This document shows positions 9,326 through 18,784 of a stretch of DNA of 64,000 nucleotides, in pieces. The notes beneath the pieces are model-generated. The model saw only the letters and a list, made by a program, of their open reading frames with translations, was not told the DNA's origin and made no database searches. Each line of letters begins with the position of its first letter. The stretch's first letter is position 1. The position numbers and the translations under genes are program-made. Location of the stretch: positions 1-64,000 of the forward strand of contig NZ_APAT01000003.1 of the NCBI RefSeq assembly GCF_000347775.1. The letters are read 5' to 3'. This DNA is from Marinobacter santoriniensis NKSG1. Lineage in GTDB: Bacteria; Pseudomonadota; Gammaproteobacteria; Pseudomonadales; Oleiphilaceae.

Positions 9326-9361
9326 AATTCCAGCGGACGCGTAAGGGTCCGCTGGAATTTT
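9326..9361 (+). terminator. Hairpin between petC and sspA
   Basis: A perfect 13-bp stem (9326-9338 with 9347-9359), an 8-base loop and a short T stretch. It probably ends petABC transcription. If the TATAAT at 9309 is used, it would also form a 5' stem-loop on the sspA mRNA. Confidence 0.6.
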
Positions 9362-9406
9362 GCATTTTCAGGGTTTTTTCGGTTTGTTTACTCGTGAGGT
9401 AGTTCT

Positions 9407-10036
9407 ATGGGCGTTGTGACCAAGCGGTCATCAATGACGTTTTTCTCGGACCCGGCCAGTCATTACAGCCACCGGGTACGCATTGTCCTGGCTGAGAAAG
9501 GGGTCACCGTTGATATTGTCGATGTCGATCCCGACAACCCGCCTGCGGAACTCGCAGACCTGAATCCCTACAACGCGCTTCCGACTCTGGTTGACCGGGA
9601 TCTGGTTCTGTATGAGCCCAACATCATGATGGAATATCTTGATGAGCGCTTCCCGCATCCGCCTCTGCTTCCGGTGTATCCGGTCGCCCGAGCAAACAGT
9701 CGACTGATGATTCATCGTATCCAGAAGGACTGGTGCGGGCTGGTGGACCAGATTCTGGCCCAGCCGAATGCCAAGGCTTCTGAAGCGGCCCGCAAGGAAC
9801 TTCGTGAAAGCCTGTTGGCGGCGGCTCCCCTGTTCGGGGAAATGCCGTTTTTCATGTCAGAAGAGTTCACCATTGTGGATTGCTGCATTGCTCCGATCCT
9901 GTGGCGACTGCCGGCTCTGGGCATCGAGCTGAATGAGAAGCAGGCCAAGCCATTGTTGAAATACATGGAGAGCATCTTCGGCCGTGAAGGATTCAAGGCC
10001 AGCCTGTCGGATCTTGAAGAAGATATTCGCAGCTGA
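9407..10036 (+). CDS. sspA: Stringent starvation protein A
   Basis: RNA-polymerase-associated protein with a glutathione S-transferase fold that acts in stationary phase and stress in E. coli and in virulence regulation in other gammaproteobacteria. The 209-aa length is standard. The N-terminal thioredoxin-like domain starts [20 protein letters not shown] and includes [18 protein letters not shown]; the rest is the helical GST domain. SspA proteins lack GST activity. The start has GAGGTAG upstream. It is paired with sspB 28 bp downstream, as in E. coli. Confidence 0.95.
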   Translation: MGVVTKRSSMTFFSDPASHYSHRVRIVLAEKGVTVDIVDVDPDNPPAELADLNPYNALPTLVDRDLVLYEPNIMMEYLDERFPHPPLLPVYPVARANSRLMIHRIQKDWCGLVDQILAQPNAKASEAARKELRESLLAAAPLFGEMPFFMSEEFTIVDCCIAPILWRLPALGIELNEKQAKPLLKYMESIFGREGFKASLSDLEEDIRS

Positions 10037-10064
10037 ATTCTCGCCCATCAGCAGGAGTTAGGCA

Positions 10065-10493
10065 GTGTCGGAAAACAAACCTTCCATGACATCCAGTCGG
10101 CCTTATCTGGTCCGGGCTTTCAATGAGTGGATTCTGGATAATGACTGTACGCCCTATATCGTTGTGGACGCAGGGGTGCAGGGTGTTCAGGTTCCGACGG
10201 AGCATGTGGCCAATGGTCAGATTGTTCTGAACATCAGCCCGGGCGCGGTAAGAAGCCTCGTCATCGGCAATGGCGCGCTGGAATTCAGTGCCCGTTTTGG
10301 CGGAGTGCCGATGCAGGTCTTCATTCCTTTGCAGGCGGTGATGGCGATTTACGCCAAGGAAAACGGTGAGGGGATGGTGTTTGGCAGTGAGCCTGGCACG
10401 CCCGATCCGGACGGTCCCGGAGAAGATGGTGATGGTTCCGGTTCTTCTGAAGAGCGCCCATCGGGACGACCGACCCTCAAGGTCGTCAAATAG
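10065..10493 (+). CDS. sspB: ClpXP protease specificity-enhancing factor
   Basis: Adaptor that delivers ssrA-tagged proteins from stalled ribosomes to ClpXP. The folded core begins SSRPYLVRAFNEWILDND and includes IVLNISPGAVRSLVIGN. It is followed by a flexible acidic Gly/Pro/Ser linker and a conserved C-terminal ClpX-binding tail, RPTLKVVK. The GTG at 10065 is chosen because AGGAG (10053-10057) lies 7 bases upstream; an ATG at 10086 is the alternative. A terminator follows within 25 bp. Confidence 0.94.
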   Translation: MSENKPSMTSSRPYLVRAFNEWILDNDCTPYIVVDAGVQGVQVPTEHVANGQIVLNISPGAVRSLVIGNGALEFSARFGGVPMQVFIPLQAVMAIYAKENGEGMVFGSEPGTPDPDGPGEDGDGSGSSEERPSGRPTLKVVK

Positions 10494-10513
10494 ACGAGAC
10501 TTGTTTGATACTG

Positions 10514-10541
10514 AAAAAGCCAGCATTCGCTGGCTTTTTTT
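10514..10541. terminator. Terminator between convergent sspB and diaA
   Basis: AGCCAGC (10518-10524), loop ATTC and GCTGGCT (10529-10535) have an A-run before and a T-run after. It serves sspB, and on the other strand can serve diaA, whose stop is at 10546. Confidence 0.9.
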
Positions 10542-10545
10542 CTAT

Positions 10546-11136
10546 CTAGCCGCCGAAAATTTTCTGGTCGATCAGGCGACACAGCGTGTTGAGCACGAGC
10601 AGCATTAGTGGAGGGGCGTCGACAATGCCAAGATTGTTGAGAGCAATTTCGTGGTCTTCCGGGTGCAGCAGCGAGGTAATGTCAGACTTTTCTCTCGCGC
10701 TTACGACGACGACCTGCATTTCCCGGTCGTGGGCAGCCTGGATGGCCTGAATCAGGTTGGCCTTGTGGCCATCCTCGACGATCACCAGGAGGAGGTCCCC
10801 GGGCTTCCCGATGGCGCGGACCTGCCGGGAAAAAGTGTCGTTAAACCGGTTGTCCCTGCAGATGGCGGAGTAGGTGGTTGCATCGGCCCCCAGGTTGATA
10901 GCCGGCAGGGCCGGGCGGTCGTGCTCCAGCCGATTAAGCAGGGTGGTGCAGAAATACTGGGTGAGAATGTTGGCGCTGCCGTTGGCGCAGGCGATCAGTT
11001 TGCCGTCCTGCAGCAGGGCATTCACCATGGCATCCGCCACAGGCTCTATCTGCGGTAACGCGGTACTTGCCGTCTGCGCGGTCAGCTCCATGTGGGTCGC
11101 AAACCATTGGCTGATCTGTTGTTCAGTATCTGTCAT
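10546..11136 (-). CDS. diaA: SIS-domain protein, DnaA initiator-associating DiaA type
   Basis: A 196-aa sugar-isomerase-fold protein, the exact length of E. coli DiaA, which binds DnaA and promotes ordered initiation at oriC. The SIS core shows GKLIACANGSANILTQYFCTTL and a central GDLLLVIVEDGH, where phosphoheptose isomerases have a similar loop. The longer frame to 11244 is rejected because its N-terminus overlaps yraN; the ATG at 11136 gives the family length. The order lpoA-yraN-diaA, divergent from rsmI, is the E. coli yraLMNO arrangement, which favours DiaA over GmhA. Confidence 0.88.
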   Translation of the reverse strand: MTDTEQQISQWFATHMELTAQTASTALPQIEPVADAMVNALLQDGKLIACANGSANILTQYFCTTLLNRLEHDRPALPAINLGADATTYSAICRDNRFNDTFSRQVRAIGKPGDLLLVIVEDGHKANLIQAIQAAHDREMQVVVVSAREKSDITSLLHPEDHEIALNNLGIVDAPPLMLLVLNTLCRLIDQKIFGG

Positions 11137-11144
11137 TGCCTGTT

Positions 11145-11510
11145 TTAACCTGCCTGGATAGCATTTTTGATCCACTGTATCCGATATTTGCTGGTGGTTC
11201 CCGGGGTGATGCCTATGACGTCGATCCGACTGGTGCAATCCCACAAGCCGTGCCGGTGCAGATAAAATGCCGTGGCGCGAAGTAGCTTCCGTTGCTTGGG
11301 ATAAGTAATGGACGTCAGTGGATCGATCAATCGACCCTCTCCCCGGAAGCGAACCTCGAAAAAGACGAGAGTGCTTCCATCTCGGCCAATCAGGTCGATT
11401 TCTCCGCCCCGGTTGTATACATTCTGGTCGGTTATTATGACGCCCCTGCTTTTCAGATATCGGGCAGCGACGCCTTCATAATGGTTCCCAATGCCTCTTT
11501 TGCCTTCCAT
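11145..11510 (-). CDS. yraN: YraN/UPF0102 family nuclease-fold protein
   Basis: A 121-aa member of the UPF0102 family, which has a restriction-endonuclease-like fold and no firmly established role. The diagnostic core is GNHYEGVAARYLKSRG, then NRGGEIDLIGRDG and LVFFEVRFR, the positions that carry the acidic residues of the nuclease-like motif. The usual EVK lysine is Arg here (EVR). It sits between lpoA and diaA on the same strand with short gaps, so it is probably in one operon with them. Confidence 0.9.
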   Translation of the reverse strand: MEGKRGIGNHYEGVAARYLKSRGVIITDQNVYNRGGEIDLIGRDGSTLVFFEVRFRGEGRLIDPLTSITYPKQRKLLRATAFYLHRHGLWDCTSRIDVIGITPGTTSKYRIQWIKNAIQAG

Positions 11511-11538
11511 GGCTCAGCATCCCGTTAAAAGTCTCTGT

Positions 11539-13434
11539 TCAGGGAGTGCGTTCCCCGGTGGCGCCGTTGGTCACGTCGGTGGGCTGTCCGTCCCCGGCAG
11601 ACTCCTCGTCGGGTCCTGTTTCCGGCTCTGACAGCACGACAGGTACGCCATTTTTGAACTGTGCCCAGAGTTGTTCACGCTGGATGCTCCCCTGGCGGTT
11701 CATGGTGAGCGTACCGGTCTGGCCATTGATGGCAGCACCGTCCACCTGGCGCAACAAAGGCAGGCGCTTGCCCAGTTGCCACGCGTCGGCGCCCATGGCA
11801 AACAGGCGGCCGAGCTGGCCTCGGGTGCCCTTCAGGTATTGGGCTGCCTCATCTCTGAATTCGTCATTGTCGTCGAGGACCCAGGGAATGTCGGTGAAGG
11901 TCACGTCATTCAAGTCCCGGTCGCGCGTCGGGTCCGGTGTGCCCTCGTAGACAATGGAGGGCGAATAGACGGGTAGATCGCCTCCGTAGTAGAAGGCGAA
12001 GAGCGGTTTGAACTGTCGTGCGATGGTGGGCAGCGCGACCATGACAATGGCGTCGGCATCCTGGCGCCGACGTGGTTCAAACTCCACGTTCAGGCCGATT
12101 GTCCGTTCCACCTGAATTGCCCTGTCCCGGGAGGCGTTGATGCCCAGAAGTGCCGCTGTGACGGCCCGAAGATTATCCTCCGGGAAAAATCGTTCAACAT
12201 CCAGCGCAATGGCGTCGTTCTCTGACAATCTGTCCAGCAGTGCCTTTTCGACGCGGTCTCCCCAGTCCCCCTTGGGAATGAGCGCAAGAACCTGATTCAG
12301 CCCTTTCGCCGCGAGTCGATCGGCTATCTGTCGGGCTTCGTCCCCCGCTGACAGCCCGAACTGGTAAAGGCCCTCTGGTGCTTTGGTGTCCTCAGGCAGG
12401 TAATTCAGTCCAAGAACGGGAACTGGCAGTGTGTGCAGCGCACTGAGGCTCGTCAGTGCCGATTTTTCCAGGGGGCCGACAATGAGGTCGAAGTCCTGGG
12501 ACGAAAGGTCCCGGTAGAGTTCGCTAAAGGGTTGTTTGGCCGTGTTGAATATCCGGATTTCGGTTTTACTGCGATCCACCGACTGGTCGAGGTAGAACGC
12601 GGAAAGGAAGCCGTCACGGATGGCGCGTCCCGCGTTGGCCAGGTCGCCGTCCAATGGCAGCGCAAGGGCTATTTTTTCAGGGCGACTGGTGGCGAGCGTG
12701 GCGATCAGCTGCAGTTCCGAGGGCAGGACCTGAGCTGCGGGGTGTCCGGGCCAGTTGTTCTGCCATCGGCGCACAATCCTGCCCTGTTCGTCCAGGTTCG
12801 CACCCGGCGCGCGCAGAAGGGCGGCCAGTTCCAGCCAGCCCTGGCTTTCATAACCGATGGACTTGGCGTTTGCCTCATCGAGAGCCTGGTCCGGTACTTT
12901 TTTAAGCAGTTGCCAGATCCGATCGTGAAGCGCCTGGATATCTGCGGTGGCGTCGGCTTGTGTCAGCAGGATGAGTGTCAGTGCCGCGTCCAGCGGCTTG
13001 CCTGCGAGCTCGAATGTTTTTGCCTGGAGGTTGGCCGCCCGGGACAGCAACTCCGCAGAATACCGGGTGAAGCTCTCCGGCGAGAGTTGACCGGCCAGCG
13101 TTTGCGCCCAGGGGCGGTCGTCCAGAGCGACGGCGCTGTCCATGGCCAGTAATTGCCTCTGTTGCTCAAGTTCCGGGCCCAGCTGGCTTAACTGTTGGCT
13201 CTGGAGTATGGTTCGGGCGCCAGTATGATTGCCCTGTTTCTGCAGGTGGTTCGCGCTTTTCAGCAGGAATCGCACCGCCGTGTCGCGATTGTCCTCCTGG
13301 CTGGCGAGGTTGATGGCCTCGTCTGCCGTTTGCGCAACGCGGGACTGGAGGTTGACGGTGGCACATCCCGATAGAGAAAGGACGAACAGCAAAACGCTGG
13401 CCACGGCGGACTGGTTGATTGACTTCTTGATCAT
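11539..13434 (-). CDS. lpoA: Penicillin-binding protein activator LpoA (outer-membrane lipoprotein)
   Basis: Outer-membrane lipoprotein that stimulates PBP1A transglycosylase/transpeptidase activity. The 631-aa precursor has a lipoprotein signal with lipobox LSGC, so the lipidated cysteine is C24. An N-terminal helical TPR-like region (about 30-250) is followed by a periplasmic-binding-protein-like domain (about 255-600) with IALALPLDGDLANAGRAI and DFDLIVGPLEKSAL. The C-terminus is a short acidic, low-complexity tail. It is divergent from rsmI across ~130 bp, as in E. coli (yraM/yraL). Confidence 0.92.
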   Translation of the reverse strand: MIKKSINQSAVASVLLFVLSLSGCATVNLQSRVAQTADEAINLASQEDNRDTAVRFLLKSANHLQKQGNHTGARTILQSQQLSQLGPELEQQRQLLAMDSAVALDDRPWAQTLAGQLSPESFTRYSAELLSRAANLQAKTFELAGKPLDAALTLILLTQADATADIQALHDRIWQLLKKVPDQALDEANAKSIGYESQGWLELAALLRAPGANLDEQGRIVRRWQNNWPGHPAAQVLPSELQLIATLATSRPEKIALALPLDGDLANAGRAIRDGFLSAFYLDQSVDRSKTEIRIFNTAKQPFSELYRDLSSQDFDLIVGPLEKSALTSLSALHTLPVPVLGLNYLPEDTKAPEGLYQFGLSAGDEARQIADRLAAKGLNQVLALIPKGDWGDRVEKALLDRLSENDAIALDVERFFPEDNLRAVTAALLGINASRDRAIQVERTIGLNVEFEPRRRQDADAIVMVALPTIARQFKPLFAFYYGGDLPVYSPSIVYEGTPDPTRDRDLNDVTFTDIPWVLDDNDEFRDEAAQYLKGTRGQLGRLFAMGADAWQLGKRLPLLRQVDGAAINGQTGTLTMNRQGSIQREQLWAQFKNGVPVVLSEPETGPDEESAGDGQPTDVTNGATGERTP

Positions 13435-13565
13435 GACAAGCTTGGCTCACTCCGGATCGTTGGGCTTGTGGCGCCGCATTAACGGTGGCAAGTTTAACAG
13501 CTCCGGGGGCAATTCACATGACGTTGCTTTCACGGAGCACCGATTCCGCAAGTGGAGTAAGACGA

Positions 13566-14462
13566 TTGAGTAAATCTGTGGCCGAACCATCCTCCCCGAA
13601 CCCGGTCTCTGCTTCCGGTCCTGGCACTCTCTATATCGTGGCAACGCCCATCGGTAACCTTGAAGATCTGTCGCCCCGTGCAGAGCGCGTGCTCTCGACC
13701 GTTGACCTGGTCGCGGCTGAAGATACGCGTCATACCGGCCGTCTGCTTCAACACTTCGGAACCCGCAAGCCGATGATTGCTCTTCACGATCACAATGAGC
13801 GGGAGCGCTATCAGAGAGTGCTCGATGAGCTGCAGGCGGGTAAGAGTGTGGCTCTGGTTTCCGATGCCGGGACGCCGTTGATTTCGGATCCGGGGTACGT
13901 GCTGGTCCGGGAGGCTCGGGCCCTGGGGGTGAAGGTGAGTCCCGTGCCGGGTGCCTGCGCGGCGGTGACGGCGCTCAGTGCTGCGGGTCTGCCGACCGAC
14001 CGTTTCCTGTTTGGTGGTTTCCTGTCGGCCAAGCGATCCGCCAGAAAAGCAGCGCTTGAGTCCCTGCGTCGTGAGCTGGCCACTCTGGTGTTCTACGAGT
14101 CTCCACACCGTATCCTCGAAGCGCTGGCTGATATGGCTGATGTCCTGGGCGACACCCGAGAGGTCGTTCTCGGGCGGGAGTTGACCAAGGCATTCGAGAC
14201 CTTCTATAGCGGCTCCCTGGCGGAGGTCATCGAAGCGCTGCAGTCCGATGCCCATGGGACACGGGGTGAATTTGTTGTCATGGTGCGCGGCTATGAGCCC
14301 TCCGGCGAGCCTCAATCCGAATCGGCGCTGGACGAGGACCGATTGCTGGAGCTGTTGCTTCGTGAGTTGCCGGTCAAGAAGGCCGCACGGGTGGTCGCGG
14401 ACCTGACCGGTGGGTCGAAAAACGAGCTTTATCAGCGGGCCCTCTCGCTCAAGGAGCGTTGA
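13566..14462 (+). CDS. rsmI: 16S rRNA (cytidine1402-2'-O)-methyltransferase
   Basis: SAM-dependent enzyme that 2'-O-methylates C1402 in the ribosomal decoding centre, together with RsmH. The body starts GTLYIVATPIGNLEDLSPRA and contains AAEDTRHTGRLLQHF, SDAGTPLISDPGY and PVPGACAAVTALSAAGLP, all typical tetrapyrrole-methylase-fold signatures. The start is uncertain: TTG at 13566 has GGAG 8 bases upstream and gives 298 aa, near the family norm; ATG at 13518 (314 aa) and GTG at 13485 are alternatives. rnpB begins about 60 bp after the stop. Confidence 0.93.
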   Translation: MSKSVAEPSSPNPVSASGPGTLYIVATPIGNLEDLSPRAERVLSTVDLVAAEDTRHTGRLLQHFGTRKPMIALHDHNERERYQRVLDELQAGKSVALVSDAGTPLISDPGYVLVREARALGVKVSPVPGACAAVTALSAAGLPTDRFLFGGFLSAKRSARKAALESLRRELATLVFYESPHRILEALADMADVLGDTREVVLGRELTKAFETFYSGSLAEVIEALQSDAHGTRGEFVVMVRGYEPSGEPQSESALDEDRLLELLLRELPVKKAARVVADLTGGSKNELYQRALSLKER

Positions 14463-14487
14463 GGTCTCTCCGGGAATGAGGTTTTCC

Positions 14488-14516
14488 TTGCAAGCAGTCA
14501 GGGGCGGGAGTATCGT
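14488..14516 (+). promoter_or_regulatory. rnpB promoter
   Basis: TTGCAA (14488-14493), a 17-bp spacer and TATCGT (14511-14516) place transcription start about 14523, which coincides with the conserved 5' end of RNase P RNA. Confidence 0.55.
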
Positions 14517-14520
14517 CACG

Positions 14521-14872
<352 letters not shown>

Positions 14873-14875
14873 TTT

Positions 14876-15075
14876 CGATCTGTGATAGCCTTCATTATCA
14901 GTCCCTTCCTGTTATAGCCAAAAAATCTTAAACCTCATTTCAAGTATTCAGAACTCCCTGCAGGTATTTGATTTTCTTTCTTTTCTTATCTGTAACCTTT
15001 CTCTCTGGTCGATCCGTCCTCTGTAACCTCTTGTCATAAAAGGAAGTTTTGTCACTGTGGCGCCGTTTGCGGCGC
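14876..15075. other. Non-coding stretch between rnpB and the mraZ promoter
   Basis: About 200 bp, AT- and T-rich, with no open frame of interest. CTGTAACC occurs twice (about 14990 and 15020). A 6-bp-stem inverted repeat GCGCCG/CGGCGC (15060-15075) abuts the -35 box of the mraZ promoter. Otherwise nothing recognised. Confidence 0.5.
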
Positions 15076-15104
15076 TTGCATTGTGTATTGCGTGTTTCTA
15101 TAGT
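15076..15104 (+). promoter_or_regulatory. mraZ (dcw cluster) promoter
   Basis: TTGCAT (15076-15081), 17-bp spacer, TATAGT (15099-15104). Predicted start near 15111 puts the MraZ repeats at about +2 to +37. This is likely the main promoter of the division and cell-wall cluster. Confidence 0.65.
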
Positions 15105-15112
15105 GTGCAGAA

Positions 15113-15147
15113 GTGGGAAAAAGTGGTTAGTAGTGGTTTTTTGTGGA
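15113..15147 (+). promoter_or_regulatory. MraZ operator: four GTGG repeats with 10-bp period
   Basis: GTGGG (15113), GTGGT (15123), GTGGT (15133) and GTGGA (15143) are spaced exactly 10 bp apart with 5-bp spacers. MraZ is known to bind TGGGN-type direct repeats separated by 5 nt upstream of its own gene, so this is its autoregulatory site. Confidence 0.85.
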
Positions 15148-15172
15148 TATCAGGCACCTTGAGACGGCGTAA

Positions 15173-15625
15173 ATGAGCAATTTTCTGGGCAGTCATGCCA
15201 TCAACATGGATGCGAAGGGTCGCCTGGCGATCCCCGCCAAGGTCCGCGAGTCGCTCTCGCAGATCTGCGATGGCCGCATCGTGGTGACTGCCAATGCTGA
15301 TGAAGAGCGCTGTCTGCTGGTCTATCCCGAACCCGAATGGGAGGCACTTCGGCCCAAAATCGAGGCCTTGCCGAACATGCACAAGGCCGTAAAGCGCCTT
15401 CAGCGTCTGTTGCTGGGTAATGCGGCCCCGATGGAGTTGGACTCCGCGGGCCGGATCCTGATTCCGCCCACGCTGAGAAGCTATGCGCACCTAGAGAAAA
15501 AGCTGATGTTGATTGGCCAGGGGAAAAAACTGGAGCTCTGGAGCGAAGAGCGCTGGTTTGCCTGGCTGGATGAGTCCTCCGGGGATGACGATATGCCGCC
15601 CGAAATGGAGGCTCTGTCGCTATGA
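15173..15625 (+). CDS. mraZ: Transcriptional regulator MraZ
   Basis: DNA-binding autorepressor of the dcw cluster, forming ring-shaped oligomers. The 150-aa protein has two SpoVT/AbrB-like halves, the first with [19 protein letters not shown] (about residues 8-26) and the second with [16 protein letters not shown]. These are the paired DxxGR motifs that define the family. GAGACGG lies just before the ATG at 15173. It is first gene of the cluster; its stop overlaps rsmH (ATGA), and its likely operator lies immediately upstream. Confidence 0.97.
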   Translation: MSNFLGSHAINMDAKGRLAIPAKVRESLSQICDGRIVVTANADEERCLLVYPEPEWEALRPKIEALPNMHKAVKRLQRLLLGNAAPMELDSAGRILIPPTLRSYAHLEKKLMLIGQGKKLELWSEERWFAWLDESSGDDDMPPEMEALSL

Positions 15626-16575
15626 CATCCGATGACAAAAATACGTTTGCGCACCGTTCGGTTTTGCTGGATTCGGCCGTGGATTATCTGGTGACCGATC
15701 CCCAGGGGCGTTACATCGACGGAACATTCGGTCGGGGAGGCCACAGTCGCCTGATCCTCGATCGGCTTGGTGATCAGGGTCACCTGCTTGGTTTTGACAA
15801 GGATCCCGAGGCGATCAAAGCGGCCGAATCCCTGGCCGCTGAAGATGCCCGCTTCTCCTGGTTTCACGGTTCCTTTGCCGAAGTTGCTTTGGCGATGGCC
15901 CGCCGGGACTGGGAACAGGTGGATGGTGTCCTGCTCGATCTGGGCGTGTCTTCACCGCAGCTGGACGATCCCACGCGGGGATTCAGTTTCATGCGGGACG
16001 GTCCGCTCGATATGCGGATGAATCCGCATCAATCGCCCAGCGCCGCGGAATGGCTCGCGCAGGCGGATGAGCAGGACATTGCCAATGTGATCTGGCGATA
16101 CGGAGAGGAACGATTTTCCCGCCGTATCGCCCGTTTCGTTGTGGAGCGCCGACAGGAAGCGCCCATTGAGACCACTCGCCAGCTGGCTGAACTGGTCAGT
16201 GAGGCAGTGCCAAAAAAGGAAAAGCACAAGCATCCGGCTACCCGGACGTTTCAGGCTATCCGGATCTTCATCAATCGGGAGCTTGAAGACCTTGAAGTCT
16301 GCCTGAGTGCCGTTGCGGAAAGGCTCGCGCCGGGCGGGAGGCTGGTGGTTATAAGTTTCCACTCCCTGGAGGACCGGCTGGTCAAGCGGTTTATGCGGGA
16401 CCTGGCCCGTGGGCCAAAGTTGCCGAAGGGGATACCGGTAACGGCTGATCAGGAGCGGTCCGCATTTCGTCTGGTTGGCAAGGCGAGCAAGGCGGGCGAT
16501 GAAGAAATCAGTGATAACGTTCGGGCCCGCAGTGCAGTGATGCGGGTGTTGGAGCGGATTGACGTTAACGAATGA
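15622..16575 (+). CDS. rsmH: 16S rRNA (cytosine1402-N4)-methyltransferase
   Basis: SAM-dependent methyltransferase that N4-methylates C1402 of 16S rRNA, the same nucleotide modified by RsmI. The 317-aa protein starts with the conserved [13 protein letters not shown] and carries [15 protein letters not shown] (SAM loop), [20 protein letters not shown] and DMRMN. The C-terminal [16 protein letters not shown] is diagnostic. It is the conserved second gene of the dcw cluster and overlaps mraZ by 4 bp. Confidence 0.97.
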   Translation: MTSDDKNTFAHRSVLLDSAVDYLVTDPQGRYIDGTFGRGGHSRLILDRLGDQGHLLGFDKDPEAIKAAESLAAEDARFSWFHGSFAEVALAMARRDWEQVDGVLLDLGVSSPQLDDPTRGFSFMRDGPLDMRMNPHQSPSAAEWLAQADEQDIANVIWRYGEERFSRRIARFVVERRQEAPIETTRQLAELVSEAVPKKEKHKHPATRTFQAIRIFINRELEDLEVCLSAVAERLAPGGRLVVISFHSLEDRLVKRFMRDLARGPKLPKGIPVTADQERSAFRLVGKASKAGDEEISDNVRARSAVMRVLERIDVNE

Positions 16576-16594
16576 ACGCGAGGAGCGCGTAACC

Positions 16595-16999
16595 ATGGGC
16601 GCGGTAGCCATAGAACAGCCGGTCAAAACGGCGAAATCGAGCAAACGCAGGGTGCGGGAAAGTGTCGCGACCGCTGTCAGGCTCTCCCGGCAGGTCTTTG
16701 ATGCGCTGGGTCAGAAACAGGTGATGATTTCTCTGGTCCTGGTGGCTGTGTTGGTGGCGTCTGCGATCGGCGTGGTTGCCAGCGTCCACCAGAACCGGGA
16801 TCTGTTCAATACATTGGCTCAGCTACAGACCAAGCGGGATCAGTATCACCGGGAATGGAGCCAGTTGTTGCTTGAGCAGAGTGCGCTCAGTGCGCACGGG
16901 CGAGTGGAAAAGCTGGCATCCGAACGATTCGGGATGGTGGTTCCGGGACGGGAAGATATCGTTCTGGTACCGATGATGTCTCCGTCTTCCGTGCACTGA
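16595..16999 (+). CDS. ftsL: Cell division protein FtsL
   Basis: Bitopic inner-membrane protein of the divisome, working with FtsB and FtsQ. From the ATG at 16595 it is 134 aa: a basic cytoplasmic tail, one membrane helix (about residues 44-63) and a periplasmic leucine-zipper-like coiled coil (about 70-105). The tail resembles other FtsL proteins (ASERFGMVVP). The start is chosen because AGGAG (16581-16585) lies upstream, whereas the longer frame from 16559 overlaps rsmH. Assignment rests on topology and position between rsmH and ftsI as much as on sequence. Confidence 0.93.
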   Translation: MGAVAIEQPVKTAKSSKRRVRESVATAVRLSRQVFDALGQKQVMISLVLVAVLVASAIGVVASVHQNRDLFNTLAQLQTKRDQYHREWSQLLLEQSALSAHGRVEKLASERFGMVVPGREDIVLVPMMSPSSVH

Positions 17000-17031
17000 A
17001 ACGATAACAAGAACATTCACAAACCGTCAGG

Positions 17032-18780
17032 GTGAACGATTTGTCCGGTCAGGGAGCGAAACCCACATGGAGCCAGAAAGCGGCTGTCAGCCAGAAAGGC
17101 TGGCGGTTCGGCGCCGTGCTGGGCGTTTTCCTGGTGGTGATGGCAGCCCTGGTCTGGCGCCTGGTCGATCTGCAGGTCGTTGATCATGAGTTCCTTCGCC
17201 AACAGGGTGATGTGCGCACCATCCGGGTCGAAAAAATCGACGCCCATCGTGGTGTGATTACTGACCGTCATGGCGAACCGCTGGCCGTGAGTGCACCGGT
17301 ACAGACTATCTGGGCGAATCCCTCCCAAACCGATCCGGACGAGCCTAGGCTCGCCAGTCTCGCGCGTTTGATGGGAATGAGTGAAGCTCGTTTGAGGCAG
17401 CGTCTTCGGGACTATTCCGGTCGCGAATTCATCTATTTGCGCCGAAAAGTCCAGCCGGATCTGGCCCGGCGGATCATGGATCTGGACATCAGCGGTGTCT
17501 ACAGCCGTCAGGAATATCGGCGTTATTACCCGGCCGGCGAGGTGACGGCCCACGTTGTCGGCTTTACCAATATCGACGAGCAGGGTCAGGAGGGAATGGA
17601 ACTCTCCTACAACGAATGGCTTTCCGGTAAGCCGGGCAGTAAACGGGTGCTCAAGGATAATCGTGGGCGTGTCATCAAGGATCTTGCACTGATTCAGGAC
17701 GCGGAGCGGGGGCACGATCTGCAGCTCAGTATCGATTTGCGTCTCCAGTACCTTGCCTACCGTGAGTTGAAGGCAATGGTGAACGCCCAGAATGCAAGGG
17801 GCGGCACTCTGGTCATGCTGGACGTCGATACCGGCGAGGTTCTGGCAATGGTGAACCAGGGCTCCTACAACCCGAATGACCGGAGCCAGTTGGATCCCGC
17901 CAATCTGCGCAACAAGGCAATTACCGACCTGTTCGAGCCCGGCTCCACCATGAAGCCCATAACCATGGCCGCTGCGCTGGAATCGGGCAAGTATTCGGTA
18001 GGCGATGTGGTTGATACCAATCCCGGGTATCGGCGTTTCGGTCGTTTCACGATTCGGGATCACCGGAACTATGGGGTGCTCAGCCTGACGGACATCATTG
18101 TGAAGTCCAGCAACGTCGGCATCAGCAAAATCGCCACCGAACTCGGTGGCGATGCCATAAGGGATCTTTACAGCCGTGTCGGGCTGGGTGAGCCGACCGG
18201 CGTCGGGTTTCCCGGTGAGGCGGTCGGAGTTCTGCCGGCCCCGCCGAAATGGCATCCGGTGGACGAAGCAACGCTTTCCTATGGATACGGTATGAGCCTG
18301 AACGCACTACAACTTGCGCAGGCCTACATGGTGCTGGCGAACGGGGGCATAAAATATCCCCTGAGCCTGCTCAAGGTTGATAAAAAGCCAAAAGGGCATC
18401 GGGTGTTATCGGAGCACGTCACTGCAGAAATCCGGAAAATGCTGCACGGTGTGGTCGAGCGCGGAACCGGTACGCGGGCAGACCCGGGTCTTTATTCTGC
18501 GGGCGGCAAGACGGGAACCGTTCACCTGGTTGGCAATCAGGGTTATGAGGACAATCAGTACAAGGGCATTTTTGCCGGCATGGCGCCCATGGATAATCCG
18601 CGAATTGTGACGGTTGTGGCCGTTGATGCGCCGCAGTCCGGGGAATACTACGGCGGCGAAGTGGCTGCCCCGGTATTTGCCCGGGTTATGAGTGACGCTC
18701 TGCGACTGCTGAATGTGAAGCCAGAACTGGAAGTGTCGGGTTCCCATTCCGGATCCCGGCCGACCGGGGAGCGAGGTTAG
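17032..18780 (+). CDS. ftsI: Septal peptidoglycan DD-transpeptidase FtsI (PBP3)
   Basis: Class B penicillin-binding protein that crosslinks septal peptidoglycan with FtsW. The 582-aa protein has a single N-terminal membrane helix (about 25-43), the pedestal domain (HRGVITDRHGEPLAVS) and the transpeptidase domain. Active-site motifs are STMK (305-308, nucleophile S305), SSN (359-361) and KTGT (493-496). The start is GTG at 17032 with no clear Shine-Dalgarno sequence; TTG at 17041 is possible. It is followed by murE after 4 bp. Confidence 0.97.
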   Translation: MNDLSGQGAKPTWSQKAAVSQKGWRFGAVLGVFLVVMAALVWRLVDLQVVDHEFLRQQGDVRTIRVEKIDAHRGVITDRHGEPLAVSAPVQTIWANPSQTDPDEPRLASLARLMGMSEARLRQRLRDYSGREFIYLRRKVQPDLARRIMDLDISGVYSRQEYRRYYPAGEVTAHVVGFTNIDEQGQEGMELSYNEWLSGKPGSKRVLKDNRGRVIKDLALIQDAERGHDLQLSIDLRLQYLAYRELKAMVNAQNARGGTLVMLDVDTGEVLAMVNQGSYNPNDRSQLDPANLRNKAITDLFEPGSTMKPITMAAALESGKYSVGDVVDTNPGYRRFGRFTIRDHRNYGVLSLTDIIVKSSNVGISKIATELGGDAIRDLYSRVGLGEPTGVGFPGEAVGVLPAPPKWHPVDEATLSYGYGMSLNALQLAQAYMVLANGGIKYPLSLLKVDKKPKGHRVLSEHVTAEIRKMLHGVVERGTGTRADPGLYSAGGKTGTVHLVGNQGYEDNQYKGIFAGMAPMDNPRIVTVVAVDAPQSGEYYGGEVAAPVFARVMSDALRLLNVKPELEVSGSHSGSRPTGERG

Positions 18781-18784
18781 GCCT

